Shown: piece after piece, positions 28,272 to 37,832 of the stretch
Layout of the letters: each line of letters begins with the position of its first letter
Position numbering within the stretch: position 1 is the stretch's first letter
NCBI GenBank assembly: GCA_964030785.1
Contig: OZ034971.1
Span: 46,724,078 to 46,788,077, forward strand
Origin: Siderastrea siderea
Lineage: Eukaryota > Cnidaria > Anthozoa > Scleractinia > Rhizangiidae
DNA: 64,000 bases
Direction of reading: 5' to 3'
Notes under the pieces: generated by a model
Database searches by the model: none
What the model was told of the DNA's origin: nothing
Seen by the model: only the letters and a program-made list of their open reading frames with translations
Position numbers and translations under genes: made by a program

Positions 28272-28873
28272 TTAATCTCTCTTCTCTCTTAAAATCAAAC
28301 TGAATGAAGTGTCACTATGATTAAGATCTATGATTCTTCGTTTACCGTCGGTGATATAAATCCGAATTTTATTAATCGTATTTTTGTTGACAGGATTGAA
28401 CTGTACTCGTCTTGGCTCTTGTGTGAAACTATAACTCGGGGTGAGAGTTGAGGTACTGAAACTATATATAATATCCGTTTCATCACCATCAACTAGACTT
28501 TCGGATATGAGGTCACTATGAATATTGAGAATTTCTCTGTCTTGACTCAAATTCGGTATGTAATCACCAACATTTTCAGCATTAGTTAAAACCTGTTTAT
28601 TGAAGCCAATTAAATCATCCATACACCAGGACTTAATATCAACTCTGTCCAATTAGTACCACTATCAGACGAATATCTTATTTTCTGATTATTGAGTTCT
28701 TTTGTCACATTAAACCAAGTAAATGACATTGAAATGATTCGGTCTAGTCCGACTTCATATTGTCTGTTCGGATTGAGTATTATCGGGTTGATGTATTTGA
28801 TTGTAAAATCACCTGGCTTATTACCATTTTGGTTTTTTACTGTATGGGATGATAAGATAAGTTGTCTATCCAT
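28272..28873 (-). pseudogene. Penton-like minor capsid protein, internally deleted
   Basis: ATG 28873. Frame matches copy A to SPGVW, then stops. About 155 nt (some 52 codons) are missing compared with 7094-7852. The C-terminal half continues in another phase from DDLIGFNK to the natural stop. Confidence 0.8.
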
Positions 28874-28884
28874 ATATTATTAGT

Positions 28885-29877
28885 TTACATAAAATATTTT
28901 TTGTATATTTTGTTGTATTGTGACTTATTCAGTACTGAATTTCTTAACAAGATGTCGAGAAGAGCGACCCCTGTGTTTCTTAGCTCTATGCTATTATTAC
29001 CGGCAATCATCAATCCGATAATCAGTTCAAGTTTTTTAATCATTTCTGTCGGATTGTTGAAAAACATTACTCGTCCACCTCTTTTTGTTTTTTTCTTCAA
29101 ACCAGACCCCTTAATAGTGTTCAATTTTTGGGTGTTGTATCTTATATAATCATTCAATAATTTCATCTCATCATCATATAATGTTCTTTTAAATTGAGCT
29201 TCAGCTTGACCCATTAAACCTTTGTTTAAATTTTTGGTGATAGCCGTTTTATATCCTGGTATTTTATATCGTTCAGTCTTTGCTTTTTTAATGATTTTAT
29301 AAAGATAAGCTTTCCTCTTTGCATCATTCATATCTTCTTGCTCAAGTTGTAGATTGATGTCGTCGTAGTTAGGAAATTCAAGTTCATCCAAAGCTTCATT
29401 TATTCGATCTTCCTCAAGAATCGCGTAATCTGGTACTTCTTCTTCTTCTTCGTATTCAGGTGGAAGATCTTCAGGTTCATACATAAATGCTGGATCTATA
29501 TACATTTGTTTTTCACCTGATGCTAAATCCTTAAGGACATCTTCATAACTTGGAGGTTTTGGAACCAATTGTTTGTCATTTTGTGGTAGAACTTGATCAT
29601 CAAATAGATCTTCCAATCCATAATCAGGCACTTCATCATCAATAGCTATTCCATAATCTGGAACAGGTCGCTTTTTCTTTGGTAATCTTCTCAATGGCAT
29701 TTTTGGAGATGTGAGTTCCTTTAATCCTGATGTTATAGGTTTGAAAAGTTTCTCTGCCTCGACTTCACCCATTTGATCAGATATCTTTTTTTGTTTTATT
29801 GTCTCTCTTACTGTGTTAATCTTTTTACCAAGCTCGGATCGTTTCTCAGCCATTTCTTTCCATTTGAGTAAACTCAT
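28885..29877 (-). CDS. PPxY-containing virion-associated protein, 330 aa
   Basis: ATG 29877, intact. PPSY and PPEY motifs and VPDYG repeats are all retained. The segment ~195-265 is much more diverged from copy A than the ends. C-terminal NNPTEMIKKLELIIG domain conserved. Confidence 0.75.
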   Translation of the reverse strand: MSLLKWKEMAEKRSELGKKINTVRETIKQKKISDQMGEVEAEKLFKPITSGLKELTSPKMPLRRLPKKKRPVPDYGIAIDDEVPDYGLEDLFDDQVLPQNDKQLVPKPPSYEDVLKDLASGEKQMYIDPAFMYEPEDLPPEYEEEEEVPDYAILEEDRINEALDELEFPNYDDINLQLEQEDMNDAKRKAYLYKIIKKAKTERYKIPGYKTAITKNLNKGLMGQAEAQFKRTLYDDEMKLLNDYIRYNTQKLNTIKGSGLKKKTKRGGRVMFFNNPTEMIKKLELIIGLMIAGNNSIELRNTGVALLDILLRNSVLNKSQYNKIYKKYFM

Positions 29878-30005
29878 TATATCATTTGTTTACATAAAAT
29901 TTCGTATTTTGTTCGGAAAAATTAGGGTTATCATATATAAAAACGCTCGCATAGCGTGTCGCATAGCGTGTCGCTATGCGATAAAATTGTATAACATAAT
30001 ATCAT
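29878..30005. promoter_or_regulatory. Divergent promoter with palindromic GCATAGCG repeats
   Basis: Same as 8860-8987 apart from one base in the last half-site, which here completes a perfect CGCATAGCG/CGCTATGCG pair. Confidence 0.6.
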
Positions 30006-30647
30006 ATGAAGATTCAAAATTACGACATCCAAAATGATGACAATGATGATTTTGTTCAATTAAAGAGTTTCATGCCAAACCGATGTTTTAGGATGCTCGT
30101 TTGTGCTCCCTCTGGTGGTGGCAAGACTAACCTTTTGCTTGATATGATATATAGGCTTCTCTATTTTGATAAGATATACCTTTATGCTCGAAATCTCTCC
30201 CAAAGCAAATATAAGCATCTGTTGAAATCTCTTGAACCAATATCAAAAGAGGTCGGTTATGACGTGATAGAAGCAAGTAACGATGAAATCATCCCTCTCA
30301 CAGATTTGTCTGATGAAAACCAAAAATTAATCATATTTGATGACTATTTGAATACAGGTAAGAAAAATGACGAACGGATACGAGACTACTTCACCAATTC
30401 AAGAAATAAAAATTGTTGTTGTATATATTTGAGTCAAAGCTATTACGGAACCGATAAAACAATAAGACTGAATAGTTCACATTTTTGTGTTTTTGATTTT
30501 CCTTCTATAAACGAGCAATCGATGATTTGCCGAGAACTGAACATAAATAAATCAGATTATCAGAAAGCTACTAAGGATCCATATAGTTTTTTGTATGTTG
30601 ATAAGGTCAAAAAAAAGGTAGCCCGAAATTTCGACGAAAAAATCTAA
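30006..30647 (+). CDS. FtsK/HerA-family genome-packaging ATPase
   Basis: 213 aa, ATG 30006. Walker A CAPSGGGKTN, Walker B LIIFDDYL. Differs from copy A by small in-frame changes only (two residues fewer after EPIS, one extra Cys in NCCCIYLS). Confidence 0.93.
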   Translation: MKIQNYDIQNDDNDDFVQLKSFMPNRCFRMLVCAPSGGGKTNLLLDMIYRLLYFDKIYLYARNLSQSKYKHLLKSLEPISKEVGYDVIEASNDEIIPLTDLSDENQKLIIFDDYLNTGKKNDERIRDYFTNSRNKNCCCIYLSQSYYGTDKTIRLNSSHFCVFDFPSINEQSMICRELNINKSDYQKATKDPYSFLYVDKVKKKVARNFDEKI

Positions 30648-30658
30648 ACTAATATTAT

Positions 30659-32446
30659 ATGAGTTATACAAACGGTATTCTTAATCATGATGATTCTCAA
30701 GGACTAAGTAAGATAGGTTTAAGAGGTTTACCTGGTATTGGATTTAAATTAGATGTTAATAATGATTATGATATGCAGAATAAAAAAATAGTGAATGTAA
30801 AACAAGGAACCAATAATAATGATGTGGTTACAAAAAGCCAGTTAGATAGTGAAATAGCTAAGATTCCAAGTGTGGATACAACTCAGTTTGTAAAAAAGAC
30901 AGGAGCAACTATGAACGGAGACCTAATTTTACAACCACAGCCGTACCCAATTCATGGAAACACGGATAAAGCCATCTCTTATAATACAGCTCGGAATATA
31001 TTCTTGAGTAAAAAAGAAGGCGGGTCTATGCTACAATCTTTAGACATGAACAACCATTTCATAACAAATATCAAAGACCCAGTTAATTCAGACCATGGAG
31101 TAAATAAAAAGTATGTCGATAATCAGCTTGAAAAAAAACTGGATAAAGAATCTGATATTGATATGAAAAATAAATCAATTACCAATCTTAAATTACCATC
31201 AAACCAAAGAGATGCCGCATGTGTCGAGTTTGTTAACAACAGAATTGATGACATGACACAAAAAAAGTTTCTCAAAGTTGATGGCACCAACAATATGACT
31301 GGTAACTTGAATTTAAATGAAAAAACAATAATCAACTTGAACACCGATGACAAAGACATAAAATCAGCAGCTAATGTCGGCTATGTCAGCAGTAAGGTAC
31401 ACACCGCCAAAGGTGATGTGACTGTAGGGCTGAAAACTTACTTTGACACAAAAATCAAGGAGTCTCACATCACCAGCTCAACCAATAAGAAAGACGTTTT
31501 CAGGTATCTCATGGAAAATGCTGATGAATCTTCAAGTGAAAACAACATAATAGTTGATGGCATTATTGACTTTTCTGGTTCCCCCCACAATGTCAACAAA
31601 AAAGCTTATAAATTTAAAATGGGGAAAGACTCTCAAAATGAGTATTCTTCTCGCATTGGCTTTAACATGTTCAAACTTCCAGAAGGCGAGTACACTTTGG
31701 CTATTGAATTTTTACCTCCAAGCACAACAAATTTGTCAGTGAGTGTCGTTTCCACTTCACTAAATATTGGTCAACAATCAACCAAGCTGTTTGTTAATTA
31801 CAGCAGATCGATTGTTCACTTACATAAGTGGGCAATAACTCCTCCCGAATACATTTACATTGACATGCATTGTCAGGGCACTGCAAGTAGCTCCACTCAA
31901 GGAGTTGGTTATTTGATTGTATATGGAGTCAAAGGATCACAGAGTAATGTAGACTCGGATGTGTATGATACGGCGTACGTTGTAGAAAATGGTAAAATGG
32001 TTATGCAAACAGATTTGTCTTTAAACGGACACCAACTACGCTCTTCCATTCACCACATAAACGGTTTTTTAAATTCAACAAAAGGGGACAAAAATTTTGT
32101 TTTAAATGGTGCCGAAATAATTTCATTGCCGGGTGAAGCGATTTTGAAAAATATTGATATATATTGTACGCGTCCAATCACTTCTTCGGATTCTCATGTC
32201 ACTGTACATAGACACAAAAAAATATCTTTGAAACTCAAAACATCTTTACGGAATTTTTTTACTGGAACTCTAAGCTCTTCAAGAAATTTTACCTCAAAAA
32301 AAAGTGGGTGGTATCAGACAATAAACCTAAATTCTTTCCAAATGTCTTCGTCCGGGATTTTGGCTTTTGAACTAAATATGAATGATGATATTTGGAAAAG
32401 TTACAACTCAATTATACTTCGTATCGAGTATCAAACAAGTGCGTGA
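30659..32446 (+). CDS. Fibre/spike-like attachment protein, alternative tip
   Basis: 595 aa, ATG 30659. N-terminal ~60 residues and the whole central region match 9644-11362. Residues ~65-145 and the last ~115 are different sequence of similar architecture. The tip begins right after the shared DLSLNG motif and is rich in Ser/Thr/Lys. Consistent with cassette exchange at the receptor-binding end. Confidence 0.75.
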   Translation: MSYTNGILNHDDSQGLSKIGLRGLPGIGFKLDVNNDYDMQNKKIVNVKQGTNNNDVVTKSQLDSEIAKIPSVDTTQFVKKTGATMNGDLILQPQPYPIHGNTDKAISYNTARNIFLSKKEGGSMLQSLDMNNHFITNIKDPVNSDHGVNKKYVDNQLEKKLDKESDIDMKNKSITNLKLPSNQRDAACVEFVNNRIDDMTQKKFLKVDGTNNMTGNLNLNEKTIINLNTDDKDIKSAANVGYVSSKVHTAKGDVTVGLKTYFDTKIKESHITSSTNKKDVFRYLMENADESSSENNIIVDGIIDFSGSPHNVNKKAYKFKMGKDSQNEYSSRIGFNMFKLPEGEYTLAIEFLPPSTTNLSVSVVSTSLNIGQQSTKLFVNYSRSIVHLHKWAITPPEYIYIDMHCQGTASSSTQGVGYLIVYGVKGSQSNVDSDVYDTAYVVENGKMVMQTDLSLNGHQLRSSIHHINGFLNSTKGDKNFVLNGAEIISLPGEAILKNIDIYCTRPITSSDSHVTVHRHKKISLKLKTSLRNFFTGTLSSSRNFTSKKSGWYQTINLNSFQMSSSGILAFELNMNDDIWKSYNSIILRIEYQTSA

Positions 32447-32573
32447 TAACTTTCCACAAAAATTTTCATTTATAATATAGCACAATGCGGAACATTTTCG
32501 AATTCAACCAATCTCAGTTGATAGTGAAATTCCCTCAAAGCCTGAGAGTAATGAATAATCTAAACAATATAAT

Positions 32574-32696
32574 ATGAAAACATCAACTTTAATCAACGAA
32601 ATTATTGAGAATATAGAAAAAATAGTTCGAAACATTAGAAAATTATACATCAGTATTAAGAAATCGTTCAAAAAAGAAAAAAATGTAACCATATAA
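32574..32696 (+). CDS. Conserved micro-protein, 40 aa
   Basis: ATG 32574; TCTAAACAATATAATATG directly upstream. Same amphipathic helix as 11506-11619; one extra A before the end changes the last residues to KNVTI. Confidence 0.6.
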   Translation: MKTSTLINEIIENIEKIVRNIRKLYISIKKSFKKEKNVTI

Positions 32697-32701
32697 TATA
32701 T

Positions 32702-33190
32702 ATTGATAGACGTGAAAGCATATTCAATTGGAACCATATTTCAGAAAATTTAACGGACGATCAAATATCTGAGTTGAAAGCATTGTACAAATTCTATCAT
32801 AAAAAATATTGGCTTTCCAAAATGACTTTTAAATATTTCAAAAAAGCAGAACTTACATGTAATATTGGATCTGTTTTTTTGATAGTAACTGGAACTGTAG
32901 TTGGTGGTGTAACACTAAACCCTATTCCTCTTGGAGTGATATCCGGTTCTGGGCTCTTGCTTAAATCATATTCAGAGGCTAAAAATTATAAAAGGAAGAT
33001 TGAGATGTCAAAATTCGCATACACTTCGTACGAAAAAGTTTTAACACATTTGCGATCTTTTATGAGAGGACTGGAATATAATGACAAAGAATTTATTGAT
33101 TTTGTCAAAATTCTAGATGATATAATAGTAGATATGTGTCCGTTAACTGACAAATTTGAAAAGAAATATAATAAGGTATTCATCCAATAA
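32702..33190 (+). pseudogene. Membrane protein, start codon lost
   Basis: Homologue of 11633-12118 with the full frame open to the stop at 33188, but the ATG is ATT here and an upstream stop blocks extension. Use of a downstream TTG at 32774 cannot be excluded. Hydrophobic hairpin (IGSVFLIVTGTVVGGVTLN) intact. Confidence 0.65.
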
Positions 33191-33737
33191 TAGATTTTAT
33201 TTTATCACCGATTAGAGACATAATACTAGCCCAATATTTATTATAAAAAGCTAAAGTTTTTTTCGATTTACTAATTGGAATTTGTTTATGAGGTATCCCC
33301 ATCATCTTGAATATCTTTCTCATTATAAAATTAACGCTTATCATCCTCTTTCGTTCACCATTCACTCGATGAAGAACCTTACCTATCTCGACATATATAG
33401 CATCAATCTTATGTTTCTGACAGTTTGATATTTTAATGTTATATTTTTGCTTAACATCCATGATAGCATTATTTATATGGTATTCTCTATGGTACACTGA
33501 TTTTCTTATAAATTTATGTCTATTTTTATAAAAATCAACATATTCTTTCACATAATTATATCCTTGAACAATACCACAGCTTAGACATGCTAACATCCCA
33601 TCGTCGTTAATAATATACTGATTATCACAGCATTTATCATCTTTTGGTTTTCTGGCAGAATCTATTTGCTGGTCACAAAAAGGACAAACAACTTCTGATT
33701 CTTTCAGTTCATTGTGAATATCTTCATTGCAATTTAT
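33180..33737 (-). pseudogene. VLTF-3-like zinc-ribbon transcription factor, start codon lost
   Basis: Two zinc knuckles (CPFCDQQ and CCDN...CLSCG) followed by a helical region (YHREYHINNAIMDVKQKYN..., KRMISVNFIMRKIFKMMGIP). This resembles the poxvirus/NCLDV late transcription factor VLTF-3 family (recognition by pattern, not search). The ATG used in copy A is ATA here; the frame extends upstream to ~33788 without an ATG. If the identification holds, it is a candidate regulator of the TCTAA-type late promoters. Confidence 0.6.
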
Positions 33738-33799
33738 TCTATACTTATATGAGATATTATTTTTTCTTAAACATTCTGTACGTTTCAACTAACTTAAAA

Positions 33800-33824
33800 T
33801 TTTATCTAATTATATCATATATAA
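33800..33824 (+). promoter_or_regulatory. TCTAA motif before the repeat-containing gene
   Basis: TCTAATTATATCATATATAAATG ends on the start codon at 33825: same motif and spacing as capsid genes, here on the plus strand. Confidence 0.55.
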
Positions 33825-34367
33825 ATGGAAATTGCAACCCGGGAAGTACAGATTAAAATAACTATGGATTATTGTGATGGATGTACAGAAAAAATTCATA
33901 TTTTGAAATGTTACGTTGGTAATGAGAATACAGCAAATTTCAGATGGAAGATGGTCGAATTCAAACACCCTGACGGTACAATTGACGAAAACAGATCAAA
34001 CACTTACAGAGGTAATATGTATGAAATCGATGAATATATAATGGGATATTTAGAAAAAGAAATAGAAATGTTAAAAACCATTCATTACAACGATAACAGT
34101 ACAAAAACTATAAAACTTTGGAAAATTCACACAAAACTGATGAATAAACCTGTGTGCAGACATAAAATTGTCGAATTCAGACACCCTGACGGTTCAATTG
34201 ACGAAGACAGATCATATAATTGCTCTTATGAAGAAGACTGTATGGAAATATATTTAAGAATGAAAATTTACGAGGCGAATGAACAAATCACAGATCATCC
34301 CTTATTTGTCAAACACAAAGAAAAAATGGACAAATTTTACGGTGAAGATTACTTTCAAACGACTTAA
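33825..34367 (+). CDS. Hypothetical protein with internal duplication, 180 aa
   Basis: ATG 33825. Two related segments, VEFKHPDGTIDENRS and VEFRHPDGSIDEDRS, lie about 70 residues apart. N-terminal CDGC motif. Absent from copy A. Not recognised. Last gene before the right terminal repeat, so probably an accessory or host-interaction gene. Confidence 0.6.
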   Translation: MEIATREVQIKITMDYCDGCTEKIHILKCYVGNENTANFRWKMVEFKHPDGTIDENRSNTYRGNMYEIDEYIMGYLEKEIEMLKTIHYNDNSTKTIKLWKIHTKLMNKPVCRHKIVEFRHPDGSIDEDRSYNCSYEEDCMEIYLRMKIYEANEQITDHPLFVKHKEKMDKFYGEDYFQTT

Positions 34368-34374
34368 ATAAAAT

Positions 34375-34560
34375 ACATATAGTTCTCCATAAAATTGCGC
34401 TGGAAATATAGTTCTCCATAAAATTGCGCTCATGAAAATAAAAATACATATAGTTATTCATAAAATGATCTCCATCACATGGAAAGTAGTTAGAGAGTTG
34501 GGTTTGGTAAGAGAGCATTTTTGACAAAAATGCTTTCGTACCCCCAACTCTATAACTACT
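34375..34560. repeat. Right terminal inverted repeat with terminal palindrome
   Basis: Three units of ATATAGTTNNNCATAAAAT(TGCGCT), then GATCTCCATCA, then the 76-bp imperfect palindrome 34485-34560. The inner stem AGCATTTTT-gac-AAAAATGCT is perfect. Reverse complement of 17221-17296 with a few changes in the loop. Confidence 0.9.
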
Positions 34561-34566
34561 CCATTT
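34561..34566. repeat. Target site duplication, right (CCATTT)
   Basis: Identical to 17215-17220. Confidence 0.95.
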
Positions 34567-34752
34567 CTTGAACGCTCGATGATACATGTTGGTGGTAGCT
34601 GGTGGCCTCGCCGACAAAACAGATCTCTGGAGCCTTGAGGCAAGGCCCTGCAGCTGTTTCCTTCCAAACACCTTCCTTAAAAATATCTGTAAAAAAAAAG
34701 GGGGAGAACAATCAGAGACAACAATAGAAAACAAAACAAAAGGAGTGTGCAA
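34567..34752 (-). pseudogene. Tyrosine recombinase, N-terminal part of Ngaro YR
   Basis: Encodes the core-binding-like N-terminus (LQRSVLSARPPATTNMYHRA, then FKKW) and breaks exactly at the Polinton insertion; continues at 17214. Confidence 0.85.
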
Positions 34753-34929
34753 TTCATTTTATTTGCATCTAACCTAACTTTTAATGCGTGCAATAAATTG
34801 TGCAAGCTAAATAGTGCACTACAAAAATAACGCAAGAAAAAGTCACACATGCGATTTCCAGCACACGTAAGTGCGATACACCGGCGAAAGCTGCCGACAA
34901 ATCAGCAAGCCTAAACAAACGTCCATCAT

Positions 34930-35990
34930 AAAAAACAGACGAAGTACCAAAAGACTTCTCTAACGGTGGGTTCCAAAGACCCTAAAAATTATTGCATTGT
35001 GAACAATTGCCACCATCAACGGTACAAAAACCCGAAAAAGACTGCGTCCTTGGCTGCTTAAAATTCAGACGCAGAGCTATCACAGTGAAGGACAAATCCT
35101 TAGAGCCAAACACGTGACTCTTAGCTTTACCTCTAATAAAGAGATGCTTATACTTGGGAAGTATCACCCAATCATGCACAAACTCGTTCCAATGTTTGCC
35201 ATCATCACATAATAACACCCAAAAATATAATGACTTCCACATAGGAATAACAAGAGTTCCTACGGCCTTACAAGCCGTCATGTGAGTAATAACTCTACTA
35301 ATATGCGAGACCGGTGAAGGAATCTAATTATTTTCGCAGTCCTAGTTTTGAGTGAAAGCGTCCACGGCTTCGGCGCCAAGCTGGTAAAATCTAGAGTTGT
35401 AACGCGAAAGCTTGGCGTTATAACTACAAGCAAACCTATCGACTGTGTGGGGCCCCCATTTACAATCCAGCATGTGAAATACATCATCATAGATAGTGTA
35501 ATCATCAATTATGGAAATCGATGGTTCTACTCAAAAGATCAGCCCGGTAATTCAAATTCCTAGGAATCCACTTCATCTCAAGGGAAATGCCACAACGGAA
35601 GCAAATAGTGAAAATGGAAAGCACAAGGGACTGAAGTTCTGTAACTTTGTTGCCATTTTAAACAATAGCGACAACGCTGGTGTTGTCAGTAAACCAAGCA
35701 ACTTTTTTGCTCTGAAGATTAAGGGCAAAGGCAGACAGCGCTAGGTCTACGGTCCTAAGTTCCCTCCACGTGGAGCTTTTGGAACTTTCTGCAGGACTCC
35801 AATTCTGATGAAAAATCTTTTGCTCATTGTCAATGAAAGAACTACAGGCGTGATCCGACGCGTCGGAACAGACAAACTTAGCAGCAGGTTGCAAAGGCAC
35901 CCAGGGGCAATGAAAATTAAGGGAGTCGACGTTCTCACCCCAAAATGCCAATTCATCACAAGCTTCCTTAGTTAATACAACCTCGGAGTT
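34930..35990 (-). pseudogene. Ngaro RNase H and connection region
   Basis: RNase H acidic landmarks: CSDASDHACSSF, STWRELRTV and FTDNTSVVAIV (35658-35951). Downstream (lower coordinates) is the region linking to the recombinase, with VIPMWKSLYFWVLLC and LRLNF motifs, spread over several frames by indels. Confidence 0.75.
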
Positions 35991-36922
35991 TTATGACAAT
36001 TTCTGATTAACATTAGCATCCAAAGAACGCGTCATAATCCTCGCCACACTTCCTACACAAGGAGTGAGCGAAATGACTTGGCCTACCACAGAGGCTAAAT
36101 CTCTTACTTTGACAGTTTTGCGATCAACCGTACGTACGTATATAAAATTAATACTATTCTTCAGCTTAGAAATCCTGCGTTCAGTAACTGAAACAAAACC
36201 TTGACAAGTGTCAAACACAGTGCCCAGCCAGGTAATAACTTGTACAGGTTCCCAAAGGGACTCCTCTTCGTTAATTAGAAAGCCATACCTAGTCAAATCA
36301 GCGCGAACATCTCAAGCTATTAATTTTGACACCACCCCCTAAACCATCGTCAAGAAAAATAGCCATGGGAATTCCATGACACCTCCATGAAGTCAAAATG
36401 GTCTTCAGTAATTTCGTGAACAAATAAGACGCCGATAACAAGCAAAAAGGTAAAACTGTGAACTGAAAATACTTAACTACACCATCACCAAAGTCCCAGG
36501 AGAAAGCTAAATATTTCCGATGTTCAGGAAAAATTTCAACGTGATGATACCCGGACTTCAAGGTCGAACTTAAAAAGATAAAACCCTTTAGAGAAAATTT
36601 GAAGGGCTACAGAAATATCTTGACATCTAAATTTCCCCTTAAAGACATACAAACTTACATGCCTCAAATCAAGAATCAGTCTCTTCTTGCCTGAAGGCTG
36701 TATCGAGACAGAAAGTGGGTTAACTATATCAGGCTGATGATCTAAAATCTCAACACATTTAGTTGTAAACAAATCAGAAATAGCCTCTGAAACAAAATGA
36801 CTATCCCTAAGCGCAGAAGTGTTGTTAGAACTAACTTTGGGAGGTGGGGAAGCCACAAATGGGATTTTATAACCGTCGTGTACAAAACTTAAATAAACCC
36901 CGAGGCGCCTAATTTTATCCAT
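35991..36922 (-). pseudogene. Ngaro reverse transcriptase
   Basis: RT blocks in order: NPLSVSIQPSGKKRLILDLR, SGYHHVEIFPEHRKYLAFSW, a QFTVLPF block and the catalytic FLDDGLGG, then the thumb (WLGTVFDTCQGFVSV). Two frame breaks (near 36540 and 36297). Belongs to the DIRS/Ngaro RT clade by motif pattern. Confidence 0.85.
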
Positions 36923-37119
36923 TTATCATAACATAAGGCCAAACGACCACGAACCGAAGGAATACTTAAGATTGGCCTGAGGTAAACTCATAATTTAGCA
37001 GTGATTTTATTTTGACTGCGATATCTAAATGATTTTAATCTGAAATTCCGTCATCGCAAATGTCACTTAGATTACCAGAAACAAAAATAGAATTGACATC
37101 ACCTTGGACCTGTCCTTGG

Positions 37120-37806
37120 TCGGCGGCTAGTCATTGACCAGACTGGAACTTGGTAGGATTGAGAGGACACTGTGCCCTCCAATGTCCTGGCTTGTTGCAG
37201 GCATAACAGGAACCCGGTTTGGTTTGAGTCCTAGGCTGAACTGTTGGTATAGGTCTTGCACTGTTGCTGACAAATTGTGTAGGAGTGGCGACTGACTGGC
37301 GTTAAAGCGAAAGGTTCCCTTCTGTTGCTCGCAAACCTTGACTTGTTTCGCAGCAAGTTCTGTTTGGCTTGGGTACGCGCTCTGGCTTCTGCTCAAATAA
37401 TCTTTTTCTCATCATCGGAATCCTCCGCAAGATCGTTTCGTTTATATTCCCGTATTAACGACCATCCAAAGTCGGACTTGTCGGCTAAAAAGAATGTGTT
37501 TCTGTCTTTCTGACAAAAGTTTCTCTCCTAATTCTCGAGGGAAGCGTGGACTTTGCCAAGCTCCTGGGACGAACAGGCTTCTTTAGCTTCTCCAATGGCG
37601 TCACCGACTTTAAGATTAAACCCATACTGGTCCTCATTTCCTTTTCTTGAAGCGAAGCGATGAGTATCGGCAGTATCCGCATGAGAACGCTTGAGGTCCG
37701 CCAAGGAGCTGTCTAGCATCGGTTTCATAGAAGCTAGTAGACCTTCGTTTTTCTTGGCAATTGACGACTCAACAAGTTTAACAACGTCAGCCTCCTGCAT
37801 GATCAA
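37120..37806 (-). pseudogene. Ngaro gag-like region with CCHC knuckle
   Basis: A CYACNKPGHWRAQC zinc knuckle (37145-37210) in one frame and an Asp/Lys/Ser-rich helical segment (VVKLVESSIAKKNEGLL) at the start. Frames are interrupted. Position 5' of RT and next to repeat A1 fits gag. Confidence 0.6.
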
Positions 37807-37832
37807 GTGGTAATTCGGTCAAAGGAGATGAC

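Larger units (their letters stand above)
17221..34560. mobile_element. Complete Polinton/Maverick (adintovirus-like) copy B, 17,340 bp
   Basis: Exact ends are given by terminal inverted repeats starting 5'-AGTAGTTA and by flanking CCATTT. It encodes the full set: protein-primed polymerase, integrase, protease, ATPase, major and minor capsid proteins, PLA2, fibre. Inactivating changes: nonsense codon in polB, one-base deletion in the capsid gene, deletion in the penton-like gene, lost start codons in the membrane and VLTF-3-like genes. Inserted in a Ngaro recombinase gene. Confidence 0.96.
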
